A stretch of 64,000 nt of DNA from Tanypteryx hageni (lineage: Eukaryota > Arthropoda > Insecta > Odonata > Petaluridae): contig CM054116.1 of NCBI GenBank assembly GCA_028673005.1, positions 75,218,572-75,282,571 of the forward strand, written 5' to 3'. A program made the position numbers and the translations under genes. The notes beneath the pieces are model-generated. The model did not search any database. It was not told the origin of the DNA and saw nothing but the letters and a program-made list of their open reading frames with translations. Shown one piece after another: positions 48,701 to 61,900 of this stretch. How positions within the stretch are numbered: the stretch's first letter is position 1; each line of letters begins with the position of its first letter.

Positions 48701-51080
48701 TACGTCCTTAGCCATACATATCTCTTTTTATATATTGGTGCGTTTTATAAACGAGAAAATACGGTATAAATTATTTTAATCTGTTAATTGCAATGAATAT
48801 TAACCCATAACCACAGGCATCGGTCTCTCAGGCCGCACGAAAAATTGCAATAGTCTCATTTAGGGTTCGTGAATCATCTACACCTTTGAGATTTTGATTA
48901 CCTTCGTATCCTATAGGTGGCTTTGTTTACTGTATGGCAGTTACCTTCTAGCATTGAACCTATGCGTACTAGAGCGTGTTTAGTTTCTTTGTCGGTCTGT
49001 GTTCGCGTACTTTTTTCGGGACAGTTCTTTTTCACCGTTTCGGAAATTTCTGAAGATATGTCTCAGTAAAACCGCCCTGGATCGTCACACGTACGGAAAA
49101 GAAAATAAAAACTGCCTTCCAATGTTTTATTTGTAGCAGCTCAATATATTTTAAATGTTCAGCACCCGCTTGAGGAGTATGCGCCGGAGTGAAAATTGAC
49201 GAAGTTTAAGGTTCTTTTTTTAATTATTTTGTATTCATGTATTTAAACAAACCATCTACAAAAGACTAAAGCAAATACTAAAGTTTCTGTATGAAATAAA
49301 AAAAGTAACCTATCAAAAATTAGAACCTTACTTTTTTGTGTTAAAAATTTTTCATTTTCATATTTACTAAAAAGAATTTGCATACCAAGAGTTCATATTT
49401 TTGTGTTTGTTCGCCAAGACCCTATTTCAAATATAAACATAAGAAAACTTTATAAAGTGTTGTTTCTTATCACATAATTATTTATTTTTGGCGTGGGATC
49501 TGAGAGACCGCATGCCTGTGTTGGTGCGTCAATTTCTTATGTCTGTGGTTACGGGTTGATATAGCATTGTCGTAATATATTAACATCCATACATAAGGAG
49601 AAGTAAATAGACGAAATAAAGATAATAAATAATTAATTCCACATCAATTTACACCTGAAGTTTCATAAAAAATATTTTACATGTTTTCCTTTACATGAAA
49701 GTGAAGAAGGACACCCTTGCAGACAAATTCTTGCTGCTGGAATTGATTGAAATAGGACTGACTGCTACTAAATTATATCCATTACACAAGATCATAATTG
49801 TACAGATTTAACTCCTTTCTGCACAACTTGAATTTTAGTTGCTTATATAGGAATTTAGGTTGTATATTAACAATAATAGTTTATTAGTTGGTCCATAGAG
49901 AGCGGAAAGAGCAATTATTTGGAGAGCCAAAACCGGAAATATTGCGTGAGACAGACATGACAACAATAAGTATGCATTGTTTAAGCGCTGAAAATCTCAT
50001 TTTTCTGAACTTAAAATCAATTTTTAAGCCAATTCAAAATCTTTTCAAGTTTTCTCGACGGGAAACACGAATGTTGTTCTTTATAAATATCTTCAAAATG
50101 TAAACGAAGAAGATCCTACTCTCATTCACACGTTTATCAAATATATAACGTAAACTCTTCTGGGATCGAACACCTTTAAAAATTTCAAAGAGACGCTACG
50201 GGTGATTGGGCGAAATCGATCGGAGCAATTTGCATTTGGAGAAATAAACTTTTACATCTATCTTTTTCTGTCTTTTACCTTGATCATACTGCACATAATG
50301 CCTAGCTTCATCTGACTTTGTGGTATATTTCCTCATCACATTGTCGTCCATGAGGGCTTTCCCACGGAAGAGGGAGAAACACCCAGGACTACAAAGAACG
50401 CATCCAATCATGTGCTCAGTTGCCTTCTGAAGCCAATGTCCAATAGCGTACTCAAACATCTGATACCACACCATTGGTCCTGCAAGTAATTCACCAATTA
50501 ATGATTTTACTAATCAATTTATAATGTTTAGATTTAGGCTACTTTAAATTATACCATAATAACTGTAATTGTTTTAACATAATGGGTAACATAATCTTGC
50601 CATTTAATATTTTCTAACGATATTCCTTTCGTTAGATTATATTACGGCTTAATTTACAACAGAACAATCTTTGAAGAAACTTCATTCATTCATGCAGTAC
50701 CTGATCCAACAGGGTGGATACGACCGCAAGCTGCTCCAAGATTTCTGTTCTTTTTCATGAGATCGACCAACAGTTGCACTGCCTGGGGCCGGAAGTCAAT
50801 ATCTCCGTCAAGGGTAAGAAGGAATGTATTCTCAGCCATCAATTCTTTCCGATCCACAGAGATGGGGAGTTCCATAAGACGATGTCCAAGAAGGTAGTAC
50901 ATGTACATGACCTGTGAGAAAAGAAATTTTACTCATTATTAAGACATTAAAATTTAACTTTTCACAACGTGAACTTGCTGCACGATTCTTTAAAATGCAA
51001 GTCGAGTAGAAAGAAGAAATTCTTTTTGATGAGTTAAATAATCAATCCAAGTTGCAAAATCAGGCAAACGAGTAGTTATG

Positions 51081-51149
<69 letters not shown>

Positions 51150-54100
51150 ATTGAATATTATTTCGTTCCTTCAAACATTGATAAACATATTACCAACGTA
51201 TTGCTTACAACATATTTTTAAATCTACATACCTGGCTCCATCGCTTCCTATGCCTGATCTTAGATTTGTCTTTCAGATGAGCGATCATCTTAGTTTTCCC
51301 AGGCAGAGTCCAAACGAGACGCCCTCCGTAAGGGGTGGGATACTTGCGGGGAGCACGTATCCTGATGTGGGTCTCATGAACGTGCATGGCCGCCTCGTCG
51401 ACAGTTGACACTAGCAACTTGACGAAACGATTAACCACGTTTTCTTCCTCATCATCGTCGCTCAGCTCGAATGCTTCATCGAAGAAAATGTGAGCTGCGC
51501 GAAAAGATAAAAGATATTGATTACGGAACTGCCTCCATTATCAACCGAAGCATAGAGGACTAACTTAATTTAAAACTGAAAAAATAGCTTTTAGCTCGCG
51601 TTAATTAAATGATGAGTGTAACTCCTATCAGGTCAAAAACGTCTATAATCCGCTCCAGCGTTTCATCTGAAATGTATTCGAGAAATATTTGGCATCAGAA
51701 TTCGGCGAGACGCCGCTCAAACTCAAAACTTTTTTTCTACTGTCGAAATTAAAATATTATTCGGCTCTGGTATTTTCCTATTTCGTTCCATAGGCTATTG
51801 ATTAAATCAAACATTACCGGGACACAAAATTATAAAATTGAGTTTGCCATATTTCGTGCGACCCATCTCAACCTACTTTCAAACTCGTAGTAATCCGGAT
51901 CAACGACGCGGAGGTACTTTTGAGCCACACGTCTCGCAGACTGGTCTTCGTCGAGACGCAGGATGGACTTGAGCATCTCTATCATCTCTTCCTTCGTCTC
52001 GTGCCACATGGTAGCGCAAGCAAAGATGCGAGTGATGTGATCGGACGATTTAATGTTGCTGCGAGTGCCTCCGGCGGCGGCGGTAGACCCACTGGCGTCG
52101 GTGGCCACCGAGATGCTCTCGTAGTACTCGTCCAAGCCCTCTTTTTCCAGCTCGGCCAGATCCTGCCGTAAAAAATGTCCAAAAACGAAATTTATACCTT
52201 CTTCCGAATTTCGGTTGGGAAATGCTTAAACCTGAACATTTGGTTACAAAACGAAGACGTTACTTTCAAGTATACGAGGATAAAAATGTTTAAAATGATT
52301 AATTTTTAGCTACTACTATTACATGATTAATGTATTTTATCATTAAACTTCGTTAAGAAAGACTACAAATTACAATGGAATATTGTTACTATCAGTTTAA
52401 GATTGAATGCATTCTAACGCAAAAAGCATAGCATATTGGCTGTCGACAAATTAAAATAATAATGATTATGTTGCTTCAGACTTAAAAAGGGACAGGGTGA
52501 AAAAATGTAAATGGCATTTCAACGCACCTCGGTTTTAACATCTGGTTGATCATCTCTACGCCTGTTTAGAGCCAAAGACTGGTCAATAAGAGTCGAAGAG
52601 TACATGGGAGTGACGAAAAGCTTTTCTGTGGTGGCCAGACGCTCGCATTTTGGTGTCCAAACATGCAGCGTGATCCATGTCTGGGATAGCAGCCATAGCA
52701 GCCAAACCCAAGCATGCTGACAAAAAAATATCAAAAATTTATATTTAAAGCTCGAGAATAATATCTGATCCAGAAACAACATCGTATGATTCGCAAGAAA
52801 GAAGCCCAAGAATCAAACGTGGACAAAATTTCATCTACAAGGAATTTTTATCCGGACTTACCTGTCTAGAAATAAAATCATTGAGAAAGAAAACTGGCGG
52901 AGACTCGAAGAAAAGATAATCTGGCAGTGTTCCGTGGAAGAAACAAGGATCTCCGTTTCGCAATCCGCACGCGGCGATCAAAAGGGAAATGGTAACTGGT
53001 ACAGTCAGGTTCACAGGGAATGCAAAACTGAATCCCTGGATAAGAATTTTGCAGGCGAATTTTCCTGTGGTTGGAATGAAGAGACGACATGATAAATCAG
53101 TATTTTTTTTAAACATTAAGATATATAATTCACGAGGAAAATCCAAAAGCAGAAATATTTGAACATATTTAAGTTTATAGTTAATTTATTTCGGGGATGA
53201 TTATACGACGCACGACATTTACAAATAAACGATTTATTTATAGATGATAACATCGTACGTACCAAAAATGTAGCAGATGTACGCTGATAAAATTTGAATG
53301 ATTAGAACGTAGATGGGCGTGTTAAATGAAACGGTCATTTCGACCGTTTCTCCTGTGGGCACCGCATTAGACAGATCCGGCACCACTCCCGTACCCGAAT
53401 TGTATATCGTCTTGACCTGAAAAACGAATTCGAACATCCGGTCAAAGATTTTTCCAAAACAAACCGACGCAAGAAAAAAAACACCGCGTCGTCACCGACG
53501 GAGAAGTTACCCGCTTTGAACATAAGCTTACCTCCGTGACCGTGACTTTGTGGGCGGAGAATCCTTCCGAAAACTTGGTGAAGAAGTTGGGTACGCTTTG
53601 CCCGTGCAGATGCATGGAGAGTAGCGAGATAGCGAAGAACACTACGATCTTCCAAATGGAGATGAAGATGTAGGTGAAATAACGAGTCCTTTTTAGTCGC
53701 TCCTTCACACGGCTCATGGACCGTATCACAGCTTTAAGGTAACAAGAGAATAAAAAAAATCGGTCAATTTTCATTTTAAATGTACGTCACCAATTTCGCG
53801 TTGGTAACACACGAATTCATGACGACGTCACGTGCCGTGATGGTTAATACATACTGGACATTGTATATAAACTCACAAAATGGAGACTGCTTGGTCACGT
53901 AGTTTTCCCACCACGCGGCTGAGGTAAATAGGAGAGCAACCGGTATGACCCATAACCTGGGATTACTGACTCCCTCGAGCATGGGCCAAACCACAAGACC
54001 TGTCGCCTGGGCGACGATGGCGATGGAATCTACTATACACTTTGGCCACCTGTTCGGGGAATCCTGCTTTTCGTTTCTTGAGAGCATCCCTGGAACATGA

Positions 54101-57100
54101 AAGCGTTGGAAAGTTAAAAAAATAAAATAAACTAACATTTTTGACAGAAAGACCGTCAACTGTTTTAATATCACTCGTGAGTAAGATGAACATAGATCAG
54201 GGATCAAAATCCGAGACGCTAGGCGCCATATGAATAATCGAGAGGATTGGACTCTAAACTCCGAAAATTCTAACAGAGATCAATCGGGTGTATTTATTAA
54301 TAATGATTCTATGTGCGTGTGTATTTGTTGGCTTATCAACCTATTGGACTATTATAGCCGTAACTCCTTCCACACCGAACACGATCACAAGGGAGGAGGG
54401 AAACCCGGTGCCGGCATTAGCCTACTCTTAACGAAGAGCACCAAGGGGGCCAACGGCTTAACGTCCCTTCCGAAGGACGGAACGCTGAATTTGCGCGGTC
54501 TCCTCAAACCACACAAACAGGGGACCAGGTGACCTTAGAAAAAATCTTACTTTTGCAGGATTCGTACCTGCTGCCCTTTCTAGCAGCAGGCGAGTAGCAG
54601 CCAACGTCCTAACCACTACACCACCAGCATCCCCTGTAATGATTCTATGATGCAGAAAATATGGCCAGTTTAGTATTATTTAATACTTTACCTGATTCGT
54701 ACTTTGCATTGTTGACTTGTCACCTGGCCATATGGCCGATTTGTAATATAGGTGATATAATAATTATAACCGGGGGAATATTTATTATTGTAGCCTCTCA
54801 CACACTGCAGACAGGAAAGTTTCTCAGCCAAGAGTTAATGAAATATTTTTATTTCTCCCCGCACCAAAACATAACTCAGTTTTTTTACATTTACATGGTA
54901 GTCGCCACATACCACGTTTACTCGAATACCAAATACACCCAAATATATATACACGCACACCGTATTTTGGAAAACGAATGAAACAATTAGTTATATATTT
55001 AATTTTGATTTGTTGGCACATACGAGAATTTGACGATGAAATTACTTTGATATGGTTTAGGTATTTAATTATATGACCGCACAGATATTATTTTTCTAAG
55101 CAATCGTCAATCTAGTTTGAGACACCAATCCCAATCATCGAATTCCGGAAAGAATTATCGAGCTCACCTTATGGACGAAATCAAAACTGAAAAATCTTTC
55201 TCCGAGAGCAACAAAATGGTGATTCACCGATAAGGGATTCCAAATTAATATCTGGTTTTCCCAACCTTTTTTATGGCTCTCGGAGAAATGTTGACTTTCA
55301 ATTATGATTATCCAAAGCAAAAAATAAAAATATATACCCCTGACATTCGAGAATAGTGTATTCGCATCATATGCACCGTACTATTTTCCGCCTCGCAAAA
55401 TTTGTCGACCAGGTCGGTCCATGCTGAAACACTTCACGTCATCGACTATAAAAACTCCCCACCAATAAATTCATCATTAGAATTGAGAGCCTCACCTAAT
55501 ATTCCTGGTATGATGCAGACGCAGTTGGTGATCATGGCGGCTCGGACGACGTCGAGGTCGGGAAGGACGCAGAGGACGAGGAGCGACACTCCGATGGCAT
55601 ACAAGGTCTCGAACGCGGCGACGAGGAGGAAGTCGAGGAGCGGTGGTCTCCTCCAGGACTTAAAGAAGCAGATTCGGATGGAGCGAAGCAAGGCACCCAC
55701 TTCGGGAACGACGAAAGCGGCGATTATGCACCACGCCCACGCCACCCGCTCCGCCTCAGGCACGACGGACAGGAACCGCTTTTCCCTTCCTGCGGAAAGA
55801 TGGTTGAAGAAGTCATATGAGATGAAGGCATCAATCGGGTATATGCCCTTAGGTGAATATACGGTACAGTGTGAGAAGTTTCCACTCCATTATCAAAGAT
55901 TTTTTTAAGATCCTTCCGGTTCTAGATTTAACATCTCCATCGATCTCAGCTCAGAGCTCTTCCCATCCCCATGCCTTAACCCAGCGGATCCCAAACATTT
56001 TGTATGCGTGGCACCCTTTCAAAAATAAACAAGAATTTCCGCGGCATTCTCATAATCAAGATTTTATATATATATACAAACGGGTATCACAGCGTTTGGA
56101 CGCTTCTATTTCTTGGGGCTAAACCTTATTCAATTTATTGGTGGAAAGATTATTGCCCTGATGACATATCAACATTTCCAATTCGTTGGCCCGTTTACTA
56201 GCTAAGTTTTTCGCGGCACCTGTAAACAAAACAGCCGCGGCACCCCAGTGTGCTGCGGGGCCTAGTTTGGCAAACACTGTCTTAACCATTACGTCAAAAT
56301 GCCAAAAATTCAGATTTTCTTCCCTTGTTTCTACAGAACCCTTCCTTCGATAAGCTCCTTCAACAATGCCTCGCCTCTCAAAAATCTGTGAAAATGACTC
56401 AAACATCGATTCGATTAGACTTATTTACTCTCCAGCGATATTAATCCTTTCCTCTTTTAATCCTGACACGTTCCACGCGCACGATTTCAACGAGCCGAAT
56501 GAAAAAACAAACTCGGAAACGTTTCTCGGAAAAATTCGACTTTAATATGATCACGGAATACAACAATGCAGTCATATCACCCCATAACGATCTCGAGTTA
56601 AGCGAGAACCCCACCTCTACGAGAAATCTCGCGTTATCGCTAAATTCACATTGGGCTGCAACTAACGACAGAAAAGTTAACGGAAAAAATAATTTTAAAA
56701 TTTCGAAGAATGATAGCGGAAATCGCTCCATATAATTTGTTTCCTCATGACATTCCCACGGGCGAATGACGAAACCCGAAGGAGTCCTTCCTTCTAACAA
56801 CCTTTACGGTGAACTTCGAGTGCAGGGAATGACCTTGAATAGGACTTTCTAATTCATTCGACAGTTAAAACACGAAAAATGAAAAAGTGTATTATCGTGG
56901 TCATAGACTACTCCCCCTAACGGCTATATGAGCTTTAAAATCACTTGTTAAGTAAGATACTCATCAACAATAACAGTATTTTATGCATACGTTTCTGCGA
57001 AAAAGAGAAAAATGAAATAAAGTTGTTTTAATTTATAGTCTCAAATTGAGAGAATCGGGCGAAATCCTTTCTAATTAATGACCGAGTTTATAAATAATAG

Positions 57101-58854
57101 AAGATTGATTTGCGTCTATAAAAGTCACAAATAGTTCAAGTTACCCTTAACAACACCGAAATTTCACTATTTCTTCATTTCACAGATATTCGAATGCCGC
57201 GGCTGGTTTGTCTTCGAATTACGAGAGGCCGAGTTCCGTCAACCAGCGCTCTCAAAGTCGTAGCGGACAAATTGCTAAGTTCTTCCGCTTCCGCGCAGTG
57301 ACTTTCAAAGACTACCAAAGCGGTTCCCATACATCTGCAATCCCCTCTTAAGGTAATCGACCGTCTCACGACCCCCTCATAAGGCAGACGATCTTATCGC
57401 GACCCTTCTAATCCCATCCATCAGCCAATACATTTAAAACGAAATTTTAATTTCAATGTTGTTATAAATATCGATTCTATTAGCAGAAAAACTGATTTCA
57501 TACGTAAAGTTGAAAATAAAACAAAAACAATCCGTCTTCGCGATCCCTGAATACTTTTCGCGATCCCCCAGTTTGGTAACCAATGGACTACCGTATTTCC
57601 TCCGAAATACAGATTTATCGCTTCAAGCAGCCCGACTAGACATTCCGCCATTCTTCCACGATGACATGAGGAAGATCGGTACATGGCACGAAATGCTTTC
57701 TCGTTCATCCGCCTCTTGCCAAGAAAACAAGAATATAAAAGTAGTACAATGTCAGTATATTTTTCCTGTTGATACCATCTCCAATGATACTCGCAAACAG
57801 CAATCATAATTGTCAAAACTGCAGTGCGCACGTTGGAAATATCCTCCCAATATCGATTCATACCCTGTGTTATGCATTTATATTTACGTGGCAGTTAATA
57901 GTCTGCTACCCAAGTAATAGGTAGGGCAAACGTATCATAGATAAACAGAAAAAATACTGCTTCTGAAGGATAAAATAAGAAAAATAAATAAATAATTAAA
58001 ATGTTATTGTTTGTCCCAATGATCATAATTTGAAAGAAAAAGATTTTGGGCATACGCTTTCATTCGTGATTTAAGTTAATATTTCGATATTCAGAATAGC
58101 CAAAATCACGATGCAGAGATGATATAATAATAATAATATAATATCAATATCGTCGAAAACTTCAGAAAAATCTTTTATTTCGCCAATTACCACTTCGTAA
58201 TATAATATTTATTTTCCCGATAACTTAGCATAACGATTAATTTGTAGGGACAGAAAAAGTTCCAGTATTTCCATTGAATCGTACTATGAAAGGAGTACTT
58301 ACCGAGGTCCTTGTTACAAAACTCTGACACCCTTCCAGGTCTGATCTGCGAGGTCATAAAGAGTAGCGATCCTTTGGCCACCACACCGGAGACGAGGACG
58401 ATTCCAAAGGTAAGGAGGTAGGCGAACACCTTGAGCACCCGGAGGGTCACCTCCAAGCATTTCTGGTTCGTATTCGAACCACTGTCGGACTCGGGGGGTA
58501 GAACCCTGAAGGAGTCCCATCCCTTCGTCTCTGGGACGACTGTTCTTTGGCTGAGGAAAGAAGAACGGGAATTGGATCATCAGAATAATTCGGTCTCCCT
58601 CATGAATTGCATTTGTCCGTTACACTAAAATTTTAAAGTGAAAGTTGTTACACGAGCCTGTACGTTTAAACTGGAGAGAACTATAGTAAAGAATTTCAAA
58701 CATAACCAAAGAAACATCGATTTCTACAGATTCTGTAAGGTGGGCTTATCAATTACTGCAAATACTAACTCAAGTTTATGGAATATATTCATTGGCATTT
58801 TATTAAGAGTGAAGAATTTTTTAGGGATGTTAGAATTTTTGTCTTTTCGGAAAT

Positions 58855-58921
<67 letters not shown>

Positions 58922-61900
58922 TGTATGAGTGAATGTGTGTGCATGCGTCCGCTGGAACTTTTCCAGTGAGGGGAAAGCGGATAGGCAAGCTTCCACAATC
59001 GGGTTTTAGTGGTTTGTTTCAAGCGCATTGCAGGGGACCCCTACTTCCTTCCCGAACTCAGGAAAAATGGCCGCGTTATTCTCCTATTCCCCTAACCTAA
59101 CCATATCAATGGTTGTTTTCCCTTGACACAGGCTTGATCCAGAGGTGGGCAACTGCCCCCAACAAGCGGTCGCCCATTCGTGTGTGTAAATGTCCCAATC
59201 AAGATAATGAAGGTGGAATTGTCACAAAACTAGTTTGCGGTTTTAAATGATTTTTGCGAATATATTATAAAAACTATTTTGCACAGCAACAAAAAAACTA
59301 GAACGATCGAATTTTGTGACGCCTTTAAAAGAAAAACAAATCAGAAAGCCACCATTTTCAACCCATTCAAGTTCACGAGGAAAAACCTCAATCAGCTCCA
59401 TCTCCAGACCGAAGAATTTTGCAACAGACGAAGAAAAATAAAAGAGCCGAGCAAAATATGATTTCCCCACCCCTCTCTCGAACCGAGTGACGAACATATA
59501 AAAGGCAGCGAAAGGTTTCCCAATGACCTTTTTCGGAACGCGAGAGATTGCTTTCTCTCGAAGTTCCGCGGCGGACGCGGCTGAGGGGGGGATACGGTTT
59601 CAACGAAGCGCTCGGACTCCATGATTCGGAAGAAAAAGAGCAACGCGATTTCGTCTTTTCTTTTCACGGTCCTTTCGATTACCCCAGGAATCCCGAACTA
59701 GATAATATTGAATAGTTTGTGCGTATTTCTGGCTAATCAACCTCTTGGATTATTATAGCCATAACTCCTTACACACCAGACACTCTCACAAGGGAGGAGG
59801 GAAACCCGGTGCCGGCATTAGCCTACTCTTAACGAAGAGCACCAAGGGGACCAACTGCTTAACGTCCCTTCCGAAGGACGGAGCTAGGGTTGCCACCTTA
59901 TGAGGCGATTCAGGAAGATTTTCACTTCATGAGTAGCAAATTCCGGGAGAATCCGGGAGAATTTTCTCTAGGCCAAAAAACAACTTAAGTGAGCAATGGA
60001 ACTTGTTTTATTTACTTACTAGCGTAATTTCCCGTCAAATATGACGGGTATGCGTGGATTAAATATTAAATTTAAGAAACTTCCCATTCTTCCTCCTTTT
60101 CTCTCTCCCATCCTCCTTCCTCCCTCCCTCCCATCCTCCCTCCCTCCCATCCTCCCTCCCTCCCTCTCCTTTCTCTCTCCTTCTCTGGAAAAATAGACAT
60201 TCTATACCACCCTAACTTTTTATGTACCTTCCATTCTATATCCCTTCCTTCCTATCTCTCTGCCCACATCCCCCTCTCTCTTACTCTACATCTATATAGT
60301 CGTTTAGATAAGCAAAAGAATCCTAACTAAATCTCAGTCCCATTAAAATTACGTAATTTCGCGAAAACTCCCACGATAATTTAAGGCAATCTATGCACTC
60401 GTATGTATTACACGTATGCGGGTTGAGACAACAATTTATTCTCGAAATTTAACAATTACGTGGTTGGCAAGACAACATCCCGTTTAAAAGCCGATATTTT
60501 CCCAAAATATGTGATTTAAATGTTTAATATGAGAGATTTCTAACGGTAGGCAGAAAAAGATGAATAGAATAAGAAACTTCATTAAATATTCCTAAAACAG
60601 TTTAAATTTGAAGATCGTACGTCAATTCTTTCTAATGTTAATATTCAAAAGAATAAAATCCTGCCCTTTAAAAAGTCGCTTTTTACATGTTATCCTATGG
60701 GAAATGGAAATCGTCCCTCTGGAGTCGAACCCGGGTCTTTTTTCGTATATTTTTGGTCATTTAATTTTTATATCGCGAGCCACGTGCTTGTGGCCCCTGG
60801 ATTAATCACTTGACTCGTCCGAAGGCGTCGGACGATGAGAGCCCTTCGAGCAATGCAGGCAGGATGGACGGAGAGCATGCATAATAGGAAAGGTCGCATC
60901 ACTTGGCTTAGAGATGGATGCAGTAATCGACGGAGATGATGCATCCGCCCTAGAGGTGGTGAAAGGCGTGAGTAGACGACGACGTGAAAAACTAAGTCGC
61001 CTCGCGCAGGAAAGGAAAGATAGATTCGACAGAAAATTATGCGTGGAAAGAGTTTATAAATACAACTTCGCCCGCGTTACGTAATCGGGTTCCCTCGCGG
61101 ACAATCCTCGGATTTTTTTACCGGAGAGTTCTTTTTTTTATATCGGCAAAGACGCGCAGAAACGATTCCAGTGCCAAAGGATTCACGACTTCGCGCTCTT
61201 TAAAATGCGGCTGTTTGGATTTCTACCGAAGATGCCATAAAATTGTCGCATTTTTTAAATATATCAGAAAGTTCAACTAAAGAAGCGCGTGAGATGAATT
61301 ACCGACAATATTTGCGATATCGACTGTTTGAAAATGTTGCGTACACTCGCGAGGCATAATTCGCAATTTACTGCGAAGTATAGCTCACTGAAATTGATTT
61401 AAATCCGGATATAATATAAAGTTCGATTGGAAATTGCATAGACTTCCAATTTGCTGTTTGAAATTCTTGACATGCCAGCGTAAGATTTTTGCAACTGCTG
61501 AAAAACATCATCTGGATCCGGTATTCAAATTCATGTCTACAAAAGAGGACCTTTTCCCTCGGCATTCCATTTCAGCGAGCGCGAGAAATGATAATTTCGG
61601 TACTTAAAATAATTTGGGCCTTAGTGAACCACGTTTTGTATATAGTCCGAGTAGACAAACATCCTTCGATCCCACAAAATTCTCCCGAGTCCAGGGAGAC
61701 GAGAGGAAAATCCACCACATCGCCTTGGACCATTGCCAAGCATTTGCTCAAAGGCCATCCGTAAAGGAACGGAAAAACAAGTTAATCCTCATGCCGAGCA
61801 CGTATCAAACACAAAAATCTCTGGAAACCATCTTATTTACAAGTTATGTAGATATTTGATGGAATTTTTCAACAAAACGAGATAAGACAAATCGCTGATG

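Noticed and set aside
55402..55908. 168-residue plus-strand reading frame
   Set aside because: It is the antisense shadow of CHS1 exon 3, which is conserved and GC-rich on the minus strand.
56441..56800. 119-residue minus-strand reading frame
   Set aside because: Random-looking composition in an intron.
57421..57861. 146-residue minus-strand reading frame
   Set aside because: No family resemblance, no splice or promoter context, and it lies in a CHS1 intron; probably chance.
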